Shown here: piece after piece, positions 7,093 to 15,363 of the stretch
Position numbering within the stretch: the first letter of the stretch is position 1
Layout of the letters: each line of letters begins with the position of its first letter
NCBI GenBank assembly: GCA_964242575.1
Contig: CAXTCN010000012.1
Location: 12,585 to 76,584 of the forward strand
DNA from: JANPPS01 sp964242575
Lineage (GTDB): Bacteria > Pseudomonadota > Alphaproteobacteria > Acetobacterales > Acetobacteraceae
Direction of reading: 5' to 3'
Length of the DNA: 64,000 bases
The notes under the pieces: model-generated
Seen by the model: only the letters and a program-made list of their open reading frames with translations
Told to the model about the DNA's origin: nothing
Databases searched by the model: none
Made by a program: the position numbers and the translations under genes

Positions 7093-8160
7093 TTAACGCC
7101 GGGCGGGCACGGACGCCTCGTATCGCGTTAACCGGTTCTTTAGGGTCCGGGCCGCATAGTCCTCGGCGGCGGCGGCTTCGGGGATGGTGTCGCCCAGGCC
7201 GAAGAAGTCATGGGTGGTGCCAGGGAACATGCGGAAGCTGACGGGGATGCGCGCGGCCTGCAAGGTGGCGGCGAGGGTTTCGCCCTGGCTGCGCAGCGGG
7301 TCGATCTCGGCCACGATGATGGTGGTGGGCGGCAAGCCATCGAGGTCCTGGCGGGACAGCAGGTCGAGCCTTGGGTCCCTAAGCTCGCGGCCGCTGTTCA
7401 CGTACTCGTCCTGCGCCCAGTTGACGGTGCGGCGGGTGAGCGGGCGGCTGTTGCCGGACTCCGTCATGCTGGGGCTGGACAGGGAGGTGCCGACCAGGGG
7501 CGTGATGAGCAACAGGTGGTCCGGCACGGCCACGCCGCGGTCGCGGGCCAGGAGCGCGGTGCTGAGGGCGAGGTTCGCGCCGGGTCCGGTGCCCGCGAGC
7601 ACGACGCGGGTGGGGTCGGCGCCCCAGGACCGGGCGGTGGCGCGCGCCCACTGGTATGCCGCGAAGGCGTCGTCGTGCGCGGCGGGGAAGGGGGACTCGG
7701 GCGCCTTGCGGGTGGCGACGGTGACGACGGCCCAGCCGGTGCGGGCGCTGAGTTGGCGGGCGGTTTCGTCGGCGTGGTCCAGCCCGCCGGTGACCCAGGT
7801 GCCGCCGGGGAACAGGACGATAAGCGGCGTGTCCCGCGCGAGAGCGGGGCGGTACAGGCGGGCGGACAGCGGGCCTTCGGCGCCGCTGGCGGTGAGCGGG
7901 GTGACCTGCGGCACCTCCGTCGTTGGCGCCGGCAGGCCGTGCACGTTGGGGATGGCGCGCGCGGCGTCGGCCAGGATGGGGACCTGTCGTGCCCGGTCGG
8001 CGCTGAGGCTCGCGAGGGGCTGGGGGCGGAGGACCTGGTACTCGGACAGCACCTCGGTCATGGCGGGGCTGGGCTGGTACGGCGTGCTGCCCTGGGGCGG
8101 CGTCGTGCCGCAGGCGGCGAGGAGGGCCATGAGGGCGAGGGGCGAGAGGCGCGGCGGCAT
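7093..8160 (-). CDS. Hormone-sensitive-lipase-like lipoprotein lacking the catalytic Ser
   Basis: A 355-residue alpha/beta-hydrolase fold protein. The start at 8160 gives a lipoprotein signal (MPPRLSPLALMALLAACG, lipobox LAAC), so it is probably membrane-anchored in the periplasm. The fold is clear: PLIVLFPGGTWVTGG, WAVVTVATRKAPESPFPAAHDD, RVVLAGTGPGANLAL, IIVAEIDPLRSQGE and FPGTTHDFFGLG. Compared with HSL-family esterases (HGGGW; GDSAGGN), the oxyanion His is Pro and the nucleophilic Ser is Gly, while the acid Asp (EIDPL) and His (TTHDF) remain. It is therefore unlikely to be a conventional esterase; a binding role or an altered mechanism is possible. It is divergent from the MarR gene at 8280. 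Confidence 0.85.
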   Translation of the reverse strand: MPPRLSPLALMALLAACGTTPPQGSTPYQPSPAMTEVLSEYQVLRPQPLASLSADRARQVPILADAARAIPNVHGLPAPTTEVPQVTPLTASGAEGPLSARLYRPALARDTPLIVLFPGGTWVTGGLDHADETARQLSARTGWAVVTVATRKAPESPFPAAHDDAFAAYQWARATARSWGADPTRVVLAGTGPGANLALSTALLARDRGVAVPDHLLLITPLVGTSLSSPSMTESGNSRPLTRRTVNWAQDEYVNSGRELRDPRLDLLSRQDLDGLPPTTIIVAEIDPLRSQGETLAATLQAARIPVSFRMFPGTTHDFFGLGDTIPEAAAAEDYAARTLKNRLTRYEASVPARR

Positions 8161-8279
8161 GGGGGAACCCTGGATCAGTGCCGGTGCAAGGTGCCGTGGA
8201 CGCGGCGTACCGACAAGCACTTTGCTGCGTGGGGGCTAAATAGCTTGCGTGCGAGATACTGGTGCCCTAGCGATCCGCC

Positions 8280-8696
8280 ATGGACCGGGTTGAGGATTGC
8301 ATTTCGTTCCTGGTGAACAAGGCGGCGCAGTCGGTGTCGCGGCGGGCGCGCGACGGCTTGGCCGCGCATGGGGTGACGCCGACGCAGTTCGCGCTGCTGA
8401 AGGTGCTGTGGGAGCGGGACGGGCAGTGCGGCGCGGACGTGGGCGCGCGGCTCATGGTGGACAGCGCGACCATGACCGGGGTGCTGGACCGGCTGGAGGC
8501 GGCCGGGCTGGTGGAGCGGCAGGCGTGCGCGGGGGATCGGCGGGTGCAGCGGCTGCACGTGACCGGGCGCGGCCATGCGGTGCGGCCGGAGCTGGAGGCC
8601 GCGATGGAGCAGGTGAACGAGGACGTGGCGCGGGAGCTGGGCGGGGCCGCCCCGGCGGTGTGGTCGGCACTGCGCCGGCTGGGCGAAGCGCGGTGA
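8280..8696 (+). CDS. MarR family transcriptional regulator
   Basis: A 138-residue winged-helix dimeric repressor of MarR type. The wHTH spans about residues 30-95: THGVTPTQFALLKVLW-like helix, CGADVGARLMVDSATMTGVLDRLEAAGLVER (recognition helix) and the wing DRRVQRLHVTGRG. Its stop overlaps the GTG of the DUF2066 gene (GTGA), and an MFS transporter follows, so it probably heads a three-gene operon. MarR proteins usually repress their own operon and a divergent neighbour, here the hydrolase-like lipoprotein gene, through the roughly 120-base intergenic region. Confidence 0.92.
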   Translation: MDRVEDCISFLVNKAAQSVSRRARDGLAAHGVTPTQFALLKVLWERDGQCGADVGARLMVDSATMTGVLDRLEAAGLVERQACAGDRRVQRLHVTGRGHAVRPELEAAMEQVNEDVARELGGAAPAVWSALRRLGEAR

Positions 8697-9400
8697 GGCG
8701 TTGGATATGGGCGTTGTTGGCGTTGGCCGGGCCGGCACAGGCGCAGGGGTTTTATGAGGGCCGGGCCATCGTGACCGGCATGGACCAGCGCAGCCGCCCG
8801 GACGGGTTGCGCGCCGGGTTGGCGCAGGTGCTGGCGCGCGTGGCGGGGGACCCGGCGTTGCTCGATGACCCGCGCGTGGCGGCGCTGGACCCTGGGCCGA
8901 CGCTGGTGGGTTTTGCCTATTTGGACCGCATGTCCGACTTGCCGCGGCAGGACGAACAGGGGTCGCGCGACCGTCCTTATGACTTGGTGGCGCAGTTCGA
9001 CCCGGCCGCCATCGCGGCGGCGCTGCGCGGGTTGGGCCGGACGGTGTGGCCCGAGGCGGCACGGCCGGTGCTGACGGTTGCCGTTTCCGTGACGCCGCGG
9101 GTGGGCGACGCTTTCACCTTGGCGCCGGACACCGACGTGGACGAACGGCACCGAGCGGCGCTGCTGGTGGCGGGCGCGCGGTTCGGCATGGCGCTGCGGA
9201 TTGATGCGGCACCGGCGCTGGACGCGCGGGCGCTGCGGGGTGCGCTGGCGTGGGAGGACGGCGGCTGGCGGGCGTCGTGGAGCATTTTGGCTTCGGGCCG
9301 CACCCAGGAATGGACGATCGCCGGCGTGGGGTTCGACGCGGCGTATCGCAACGGCGTCGGCGGCGCGGCGCGGGCGCTTTCGGCTGAGTGGGCGAAATAA
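8693..9400 (+). CDS. DUF2066 periplasmic protein
   Basis: A 235-residue protein starting at a GTG that overlaps the MarR stop. The N-terminus VRRWIWALLALAGPAQAQG is a Sec signal peptide with cleavage after AQA. The mature part follows the DUF2066 pattern: YEGRAIVTGMDQRSRPDGLRAGLAQVL, VLARVAGDPALLDDPRV, and YDLVAQFDPAAIAAALRGLG. The function of this family is unknown; members are periplasmic. It lies between MarR and an MFS gene in the same orientation with tight spacing. Confidence 0.8.
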   Translation: MRRWIWALLALAGPAQAQGFYEGRAIVTGMDQRSRPDGLRAGLAQVLARVAGDPALLDDPRVAALDPGPTLVGFAYLDRMSDLPRQDEQGSRDRPYDLVAQFDPAAIAAALRGLGRTVWPEAARPVLTVAVSVTPRVGDAFTLAPDTDVDERHRAALLVAGARFGMALRIDAAPALDARALRGALAWEDGGWRASWSILASGRTQEWTIAGVGFDAAYRNGVGGAARALSAEWAK

Positions 9401-9411
9401 GGGGCATCGGC

Positions 9412-10704
9412 ATGGCACGCATTCATCCGGCTTGGCGCGTGGCGGCGGTCACGTTCGTGGTGCTGCTGGTGGCGGCCGGCATCCGGTCCGCGCCCGGGGT
9501 GCTGATCGTGCCCTTGGAAGGCGAGTTCGGCTGGTCGCGCGCCACGACGGGTTTCGCGGTGGCGGTGAACATCGTGCTGTATGGGCTGGCCGGGCCGTTC
9601 GCGGCGGCCATCATCGAGCGGTTCGGCCTGCGGCGCACCGTCGGGACCGCGCTCGCTATCATGGCGCTGGGCGTCGGCCTCACGCCGTTCATGACGCAGC
9701 CCTGGCATTTGGTGGCGCTGTGGGGCGTCGTGGTGGGGGGTGCCTCTGGCGTGACAGCGCTGGTGCTGGCGACCACGGTGGCGAGCCGCTGGTTCTCGGC
9801 CCGGCGCGGCCTGGTGGTGGGCCTGCTGACCGCCAGCACGGCGACGGGGCAGCTCGTGTTCCTGCCGCTGCTGGCGCACCTGGCCAGCACGGTGGGGTGG
9901 CGGGCCATCAGCCTGTTGCTGGCGTGCGTGGCGGCGGCGTTGATCTTGCCGGTGCTGGGGTTCATGCGGGACCGGCCGGTGGATTTGGGCATCCCGCCGT
10001 ATGGCGGCACGGCGGTGGTGCCGCGCGTCCGGCCCACCGTGAACCCGGCCGTGCGCGCCATGCTGGCGTTGCGCGACGGGCTGCGGTCCGGGGATTTCTG
10101 GCTGCTGGGCGGCACGTTCTTCGTGTGCGGCGCCAGCACCAACGGGCTGATCGGCACGCATTTGATCCCGGCGTGCATCGACAACGGCATCCCCGAGGTG
10201 ATGGCGGCCGGGCTGCTGGCGGCGATGGGGGTGTTCGACATGGTGGGCACCACGCTGTCCGGCTGGCTGTCGGACCGGTATGACAACCGGGTTTTATTGG
10301 CGTGGTACTATGGGTTCCGCGGATTGAGCCTGCTGTTCCTGCCGTTCGCCTTGGCGGGCGGGCTGTTCGGGCCGGCCGGTCCGACGCCGTTGCTGTTGGG
10401 CATCTTTGCGGTGTTCTACGGGCTGGACTGGATTGCGACGGTGCCGCCCACGGTGCGGCTGGCGGCGCGGTGTTTCGGCGAGGAGAACGCTCCGGTTATG
10501 TTCGGCTGGATCGCGTGCATGCACCAGTTGGGCGCGGGCATGGCGGCGTGGGGCGCCGGGCTGATCCGCGTGGAGGCCGGGACCTACGTGCCGGCGTTCC
10601 TGGCGGCGGGGGCGCTTTGTTTGGTGGCGAGCGTCATGGTGGCGTTCATTGGCGGGGACCGGCGTGCGGTGGCGGGGGCGCCGGTTCCTGGGGCGGCGGC
10701 TTAG
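9412..10704 (+). CDS. MFS transporter
   Basis: A 430-residue integral membrane protein of about 12 hydrophobic segments. The ATG at 9412 (MARIHPAWRVAAVTF) is chosen; a GTG at 9388 lies within the preceding gene. Typical MFS features include SRATTGFAVAVNIVLYGLAGPFAAAIIERFGLRRT (the inter-helix 2-3 motif A region) and SGWLSDRYDNRVLLA in the second half. It resembles oxalate/formate-antiporter-like or monocarboxylate MFS proteins common in Acetobacteraceae. The substrate cannot be told. It is probably the effector gene of the MarR operon. Confidence 0.9.
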   Translation: MARIHPAWRVAAVTFVVLLVAAGIRSAPGVLIVPLEGEFGWSRATTGFAVAVNIVLYGLAGPFAAAIIERFGLRRTVGTALAIMALGVGLTPFMTQPWHLVALWGVVVGGASGVTALVLATTVASRWFSARRGLVVGLLTASTATGQLVFLPLLAHLASTVGWRAISLLLACVAAALILPVLGFMRDRPVDLGIPPYGGTAVVPRVRPTVNPAVRAMLALRDGLRSGDFWLLGGTFFVCGASTNGLIGTHLIPACIDNGIPEVMAAGLLAAMGVFDMVGTTLSGWLSDRYDNRVLLAWYYGFRGLSLLFLPFALAGGLFGPAGPTPLLLGIFAVFYGLDWIATVPPTVRLAARCFGEENAPVMFGWIACMHQLGAGMAAWGAGLIRVEAGTYVPAFLAAGALCLVASVMVAFIGGDRRAVAGAPVPGAAA

Positions 10705-10990
10705 CGCACCAGCCAGGCCGGGACGCTGGACAGCATAGGCTTGCCCAGGGTTCGGGCGATTGGGCTTGTGAGCGCCGGATACTTGCAACGAACGGCATTG
10801 CTGGTTGTGCGATGCTGGCGGGCACGCACTTCCGGGTGGGTGCGTGATGCGGATGATGCGCGTGAGCGTGAGCGTGAGCGTGAGGCGCAAGTGGGCGGAC
10901 GGCCGTCATGCGATAGATGATCCGGTGCCTGCACAATCATAAGTTGCTGTCGCAAAAGTTCGTCAGCAGCTTGACAATTCCGAGTTGTTT
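10705..10990. other. Intergenic region with a short CGTGAG tandem repeat
   Basis: About 285 bases between the MFS stop and the TPR gene. It contains four tandem copies of CGTGAG at 10861-10884. A TTGACA at 10971-10976 could be a -35 element for the TPR gene, but its partner would fall beyond the upstream start codon, which favours a downstream start. His-rich frames on the minus strand here result from the repeat and GC bias and are not considered genes. Confidence 0.4.
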
Positions 10991-13900
10991 ATGGTGCGAT
11001 ACCGCAATGAGGCCTATGGCGGGCCGCTCGCGTCGATAGCCGGCCGCGTCAGCGCTGGCAGCAGGGTTATGGTCATGGGAGCGATTGCCGAGTACGCCAA
11101 GGCTGCAGCTGCCGTTGCAAAGGATGCAGCCGCCGTTGCAGCCGTTGTCGCCAAGGATGCAGCAGCCGTTGCAGCCGTTGCTGTTGGGCTTTCAGTGCTG
11201 GCCTGGGTGATTGGCGTTGGCATTATTAGGTTGTGGCGCGGCAAGCGGGCTCCATTCGGTCTTGCGCCCTTTGTGGCTGCGCCTGAGTTGGATGCCAGCA
11301 TCGGACCTATTGTCCGCATGGCGCTCCTTATGGAGTTACGGCGGGCGTCCGCACTCTGGCATCAGCAGGTCCGTAAGCCACGGGATGGGAACGGGGGAAA
11401 TGGCAGCGGGAACAAGGAACTGCTCAGGATCGAGATAGCGACCCGGGGGCAAGTTCGCGCGATGCCGAGCTCAAGCTTGTCGCTCGTTTCCACTCCTTGG
11501 TCGAGCGGCACGGCCAGCGACTACGAGAGCCTAAGGGGCAGATGGGACACATTGCCCGACGCTGCAGTCAGCCGCGTTTTGCCGCAATGGAGTGAGCCGA
11601 AGTCGTCTCTGCTTTCAAGCCATGTCTCGGCGCCCTCTTCCAAGTTCGAGAGCGACGCGATCGAGATTGGAAGCGCTGGCACGAAAATCGCCGTGCTGAA
11701 GTTGGCCAAAGCGCTGTGGAGGTGGAAACCGGACAAGTACGAACGCGAGGTTGAAGGATACATGGGGTGCCTCGACGGCCACCTGCGCGCGACCGCAGTG
11801 GTAAGGCCAAAAAGGTTCATTGTTCGCACGCGTTCCCGGCTGGGGGAGCGCATCGGTCGCGCGTGCCGCTGGCTGGGAAGGCTGGGGGTTCGGGCGTGTC
11901 GTCGGCTGGGGGAGCGTGTCGTTCGCGCGTGCATCTGGCTGGGGGAGCGCATGGATCGCGCGTGCCGCGGGCTTGGAGAGCGCATGGATCGGGCGTGTTC
12001 CTGGTTCGAAGGGCCGGTGGTCCGGGCCTGCCGCTGGCTGGGGACGCGCATGAACTGGGCGTGCGTCTGGTTGGAGGGGCCGGTGGTCCGGGCCTGCCGC
12101 TGGCTGGGGGAGCGCATGGATCGCGCGTGTTCCTGGTTGGAAGGGCCGGTGGTCCGGGCCTGTCGCTGGCTAGGGGAGCGCATGGACTGGGCGTGCATCT
12201 GGTTGGAGGGGCCGGTGCATCGGGCCTGCCGCTGGCTCGCGGGGCACATCGTTCACGCGCCTCGCTGGCTGAAGGGGCGCCTAGTTCGTGCGCGTCGCTG
12301 GCTGGAGGGGCGCATAGTCCGCGTGCCTCGCTGGCTGGGTTTACTCAGGCCGCAGGGGGTTATGGGCCACCATGGCATCAAGGCCTGGGAGACGCGGGAA
12401 CATGAGTGCGCGGCAAGGCTGGTGCATCCGGTGAGCGTCGCGGAACGAACGGGGGGACCGGGCGGGGCGGCGAGGGCGGCTGGACCCGATAATGCCGGGA
12501 AGGCCACGTCGGCCGACGTTGTTGAGAGGGCCGCCGAGCTTGGAGTCGAGCTGGCCTACAGGATACTGGCTGGCGGGACGGACGCTGGCTGGCAGGCGGA
12601 CAAGCATTACGTCGCCGCCGTGGCGTGCTACAACCTTGGCGTAAGCAACGGCAAGAGCGAGCCACTGCGCCAAACTCTTGAACGCGTGAAGGAAATACGC
12701 AGGATCAGCCCAGGTTACGAACGCCTGCCGAACCTGATGATCGCAGTCTCCGACGAGCTGCTCAAGTTGCAGGACATCGAAGGCGCAGAGCAGGCGCTGC
12801 TTGCCGTGACGTCCGACTACGACGCGCCCGGCAACACAGGTGCGGCAAGAACGCGGGTATGGGAGCGATCTGAGCGTGAGCGGATATACGAAAGCGAACG
12901 GATAGAGATTTTTTCGCGTCTAAGTTCGATTTACATCCGAAAAGGCAACCGCAAGGCAGCCAACTCAGCGCTGAAGCAATCCGAAGGTCTGGTGGAACGC
13001 AGTCCGAACAAAGCGGATTATAATGATTACGTGAGGCAAGTAATAAGCCCAATTTCGGCTGCGCTCATGGCCTTGCCGAACGAAGACAGTGGTGAGACAG
13101 AAGATAACGACAGAATAAAAGCACAGAAAATTGTTGAGAGTTTGGTAACGGATATATACTCTGAAACTTCAAAGCCTATTTTCATCATACAGAAAAACAA
13201 CGATAGTGAAATTAAACAAGGTCTGCGTGATATTGAAATTGCTGATCAGTTAGCAAAAATACACTTCAATGCAGATGCACTCGCAAGATACTTGAGTGCA
13301 GAGAGCACGCTTGGAAAGTTCGACCAGTTCAAAAATAATATGAGGTATATCCACTGGCGTCGTGGTGTTATGCATCAATTCACTTATCTTGAGGGTCGTC
13401 GCAAGGCCGAGGCTTCAGCCTTGGAATTTAGAAAGATTTGGAGGAAGTTGAGTGTGCATTTCGAACTGAAAGATAGCAGTGCAAAGAAAAAATTCGACGA
13501 GCTGTTTGAACAAGCGCCAAACTGGTTGCGTAACACAAAGGATTGGAGGAGAGAGTCCATACAAATAACGAAGATCGACGAGCACCGTAAAAAGGAACAA
13601 CTAGCTCGCCTTAATGGACAGCGAGATCGCCTTATTAGAAGCTTTGATGAATGTGCTCTAATTATAGCGCCAGCCAAAGAGGAAGAAAAAGACAAAGCAG
13701 AACAAGAAACAAAGACGTCGGAGTCTGTCGAGTGGTTAACTCAAGCAAGAACCTGCCTCGAAGCATTCTTGGAAGAATCTAATCAGGCCAAGACGGGTTT
13801 CAGTGATGCAGAGGACGCTTTCAGAGAAGCTACAATAGAAGCTGAAAGAATAGATCTGCTGCCTGGCCGGCGGCGCAAAAGAGTATTCGATTTATTTAAC

Positions 13901-15115
13901 AAAAATAACAGAATCAGCGAAGAAAAACAAGAGAGCGATAAGTGGTACGTAGTCGAAGCATGGAATGATTTGGGGGTATTGCTTTCTGCAACAGATCGCC
14001 TTCCCGATGCTAAAGAAGAACTCAATAAGGCATCACGCAAGGTAGCGACGGAGTGGGATATACAGCATAACCTCGCCTTAGTGGAAAACAAGATTCTTGA
14101 AACGTATGGCGCTAAGCGGACCGCCGATGCACCGAAACAGGCTAGTGACAACAAGAGCCCAACCACCTTTGGCAAGGTTGTCGGACTTTACCATGACGCC
14201 ATAACGCTCGCGCCCGCCGAAGCGCTCCCAAGGATCAACCTGGCTCAGCTTCTTGAACGCACCGGCAAGCACGAGGCTGCCCGGTTGCATTTTGCCGCTG
14301 CCCAGGCAAACGCCGCCGCGAGACGCGGCGTCGATGCGCTGCACGACTTAAAGCAGTGCATCTACGGCCAGGCCCGCGTTCTCGAAAGGCTTGGGCGCTT
14401 TAAGGAGGCGGCGGACATCTTGGAGGCGCATCATACCGTTGAACCGGAAAACGCGGGCATCGAACTTTACCTGGGACTACTGAAACTTAGGCAGGGCATG
14501 GTCACTGACGGAGACGGCCATGAGCAGGCGCTCATTCACGTCCGGCGTTCACGCGACGTCGCCGCGAGCAGCAAGACGAGCCACGACGATGAACTGATCG
14601 AGCGTCTGGCTGATGAAAATGAAGGGTTCATCTATCGCTGCATGGGCTTGCCCCGGATAGCTCGATCATACTTCGAGCGTTGCAAAGACGAGAGCGCCTA
14701 TGCGTGCGCAAGCCTGTCGTTCATGGCCTATGAGGCTGAAAAGCTGGACGATGAGAAGAAGTATAGAACGCAAGCCTCGAAGCTGAGAGATGAGAAAAAG
14801 AGTGCGAACTTAAACACGGGCGGCAACCAGAACAAAAACGCGTGCGCCGAGAACTACATTGAAGCGTGCTTCAATACCTTGATTGGAGACACTGACAAGG
14901 CTTTCGAGTCTCTTGAGAAAGCGCTGATCTGGCAGCCCGGAATACGGGAGTGGTGCCGGGTGGACCCTGATTTCAAGCGCATCGCTCATACCAAGCGCTT
15001 CCAGGAGTTGCTCGGGCCAAAAAGAAAACCGGCCAAGGAGAACGGCGAGCTCGCAGTCCCGCCCTCACCGCACCAGCCAGGCCACAACGGCGCCCAGGAA
15101 GGAGAAGCCCGCTAA
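10991..15115 (+). CDS. Giant TPR protein with N-terminal membrane segment and hendecad repeats
   Basis: About 1,374 residues. ATG at 10991 is annotated; a TTG two codons earlier and an ATG at 11069 (with AGCAGGG upstream) are alternatives. N-terminal Ala-rich repeats (AAAVAKDAAAVAAV) lead into one membrane segment, VGLSVLAWVIGVGIIRLW. Then comes a Ser-rich linker, and from about residue 286 fifteen consecutive 11-residue repeats of the type ERMDRACRWLG/GPVVRACRWLG. The C-terminal two thirds contains helical, TPR-like units (WNDLGVLLSATDRLPDAKEELNKA; ARVLERLGRFKEAADILEAHH; LGLLKLRQGM) interrupted by a charged coiled-coil region. The middle, about 12850-14200, is markedly A+T richer than both ends, suggesting mosaic origin. 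It is likely an anchored scaffold protein; no enzymatic domain seen. Its 3' end overlaps a convergent small gene. Confidence 0.75.
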   Translation: MVRYRNEAYGGPLASIAGRVSAGSRVMVMGAIAEYAKAAAAVAKDAAAVAAVVAKDAAAVAAVAVGLSVLAWVIGVGIIRLWRGKRAPFGLAPFVAAPELDASIGPIVRMALLMELRRASALWHQQVRKPRDGNGGNGSGNKELLRIEIATRGQVRAMPSSSLSLVSTPWSSGTASDYESLRGRWDTLPDAAVSRVLPQWSEPKSSLLSSHVSAPSSKFESDAIEIGSAGTKIAVLKLAKALWRWKPDKYEREVEGYMGCLDGHLRATAVVRPKRFIVRTRSRLGERIGRACRWLGRLGVRACRRLGERVVRACIWLGERMDRACRGLGERMDRACSWFEGPVVRACRWLGTRMNWACVWLEGPVVRACRWLGERMDRACSWLEGPVVRACRWLGERMDWACIWLEGPVHRACRWLAGHIVHAPRWLKGRLVRARRWLEGRIVRVPRWLGLLRPQGVMGHHGIKAWETREHECAARLVHPVSVAERTGGPGGAARAAGPDNAGKATSADVVERAAELGVELAYRILAGGTDAGWQADKHYVAAVACYNLGVSNGKSEPLRQTLERVKEIRRISPGYERLPNLMIAVSDELLKLQDIEGAEQALLAVTSDYDAPGNTGAARTRVWERSERERIYESERIEIFSRLSSIYIRKGNRKAANSALKQSEGLVERSPNKADYNDYVRQVISPISAALMALPNEDSGETEDNDRIKAQKIVESLVTDIYSETSKPIFIIQKNNDSEIKQGLRDIEIADQLAKIHFNADALARYLSAESTLGKFDQFKNNMRYIHWRRGVMHQFTYLEGRRKAEASALEFRKIWRKLSVHFELKDSSAKKKFDELFEQAPNWLRNTKDWRRESIQITKIDEHRKKEQLARLNGQRDRLIRSFDECALIIAPAKEEEKDKAEQETKTSESVEWLTQARTCLEAFLEESNQAKTGFSDAEDAFREATIEAERIDLLPGRRRKRVFDLFNKNNRISEEKQESDKWYVVEAWNDLGVLLSATDRLPDAKEELNKASRKVATEWDIQHNLALVENKILETYGAKRTADAPKQASDNKSPTTFGKVVGLYHDAITLAPAEALPRINLAQLLERTGKHEAARLHFAAAQANAAARRGVDALHDLKQCIYGQARVLERLGRFKEAADILEAHHTVEPENAGIELYLGLLKLRQGMVTDGDGHEQALIHVRRSRDVAASSKTSHDDELIERLADENEGFIYRCMGLPRIARSYFERCKDESAYACASLSFMAYEAEKLDDEKKYRTQASKLRDEKKSANLNTGGNQNKNACAENYIEACFNTLIGDTDKAFESLEKALIWQPGIREWCRVDPDFKRIAHTKRFQELLGPKRKPAKENGELAVPPSPHQPGHNGAQEGEAR
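11846..12340 (+). repeat. Fifteen tandem 33-bp repeats (11-residue units) in the TPR gene
   Basis: Every 33 bases encodes one unit of form x-x-(V/M/I)-x-x-A-C-x-W-L-(G/E). The units in order include ERIGRACRWLG, ERVVRACIWLG, ERMDRACRGLG, GPVVRACRWLG and GRIVRVPRWLG. Units 6-11 form a 66-bp higher-order repeat, at 12011-12076, 12077-12142 and 12143-12208, alternating a GPVV unit with an ERMD/TRMN unit. The last three units lose the Cys. An 11-residue period gives a hendecad amphipathic helix with regularly spaced Trp and Cys. The repeats are near-identical at DNA level in the centre, so recent expansion by slippage or unequal crossing-over is likely. Confidence 0.9.
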
Positions 15116-15202
15116 TATCAGAATGGCGCGCAACGCGCCGCCCTGTAGCGTGGGGCCGAGCACGGTGCGTAGGACATTGTCGCTGGGATTGTTGTTGGCC
15201 AT
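15065..15202 (-). CDS. Small single-span membrane protein
   Basis: A 45-residue frame with ATG at 15200-15202 and a good ribosome-binding site (AAGGAATTCCCG before ATG). The product begins MANNNPSDNVLRTVLGPTLQ, followed by one hydrophobic segment ILILAGFSFLGAVVAWLV and a terminal Arg. Its 3' 51 bases overlap the end of the TPR gene on the opposite strand. No family recognised. The RBS, sensible topology and polar start make it a likely real gene. Confidence 0.6.
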   Translation of the reverse strand: MANNNPSDNVLRTVLGPTLQGGALRAILILAGFSFLGAVVAWLVR

Positions 15203-15363
15203 CGGGAATTCCTTCTGCGAACGCTGGATACAGGCCGCCGCGCCGGTTGTGAAGCGCAGCGCCCATGCAGCATTAACGCTTTAGCAAGCTATCCCTTGTA
15301 GGTTTAGCTGGACCAAGGTGATACACAAAGCCAGGTTCGGAACACGGGGTGCGACAACCGGCC

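Noticed and set aside
10861..10884. CGTGAG x4 as a CRISPR-like or regulatory array
   Set aside because: Only four hexamers without spacers; no CRISPR array is present anywhere in the window.
10646..10936. Minus-strand frame with HAHAHAHAHH
   Set aside because: Created by the CGTGAG tandem repeat; no RBS or family resemblance.
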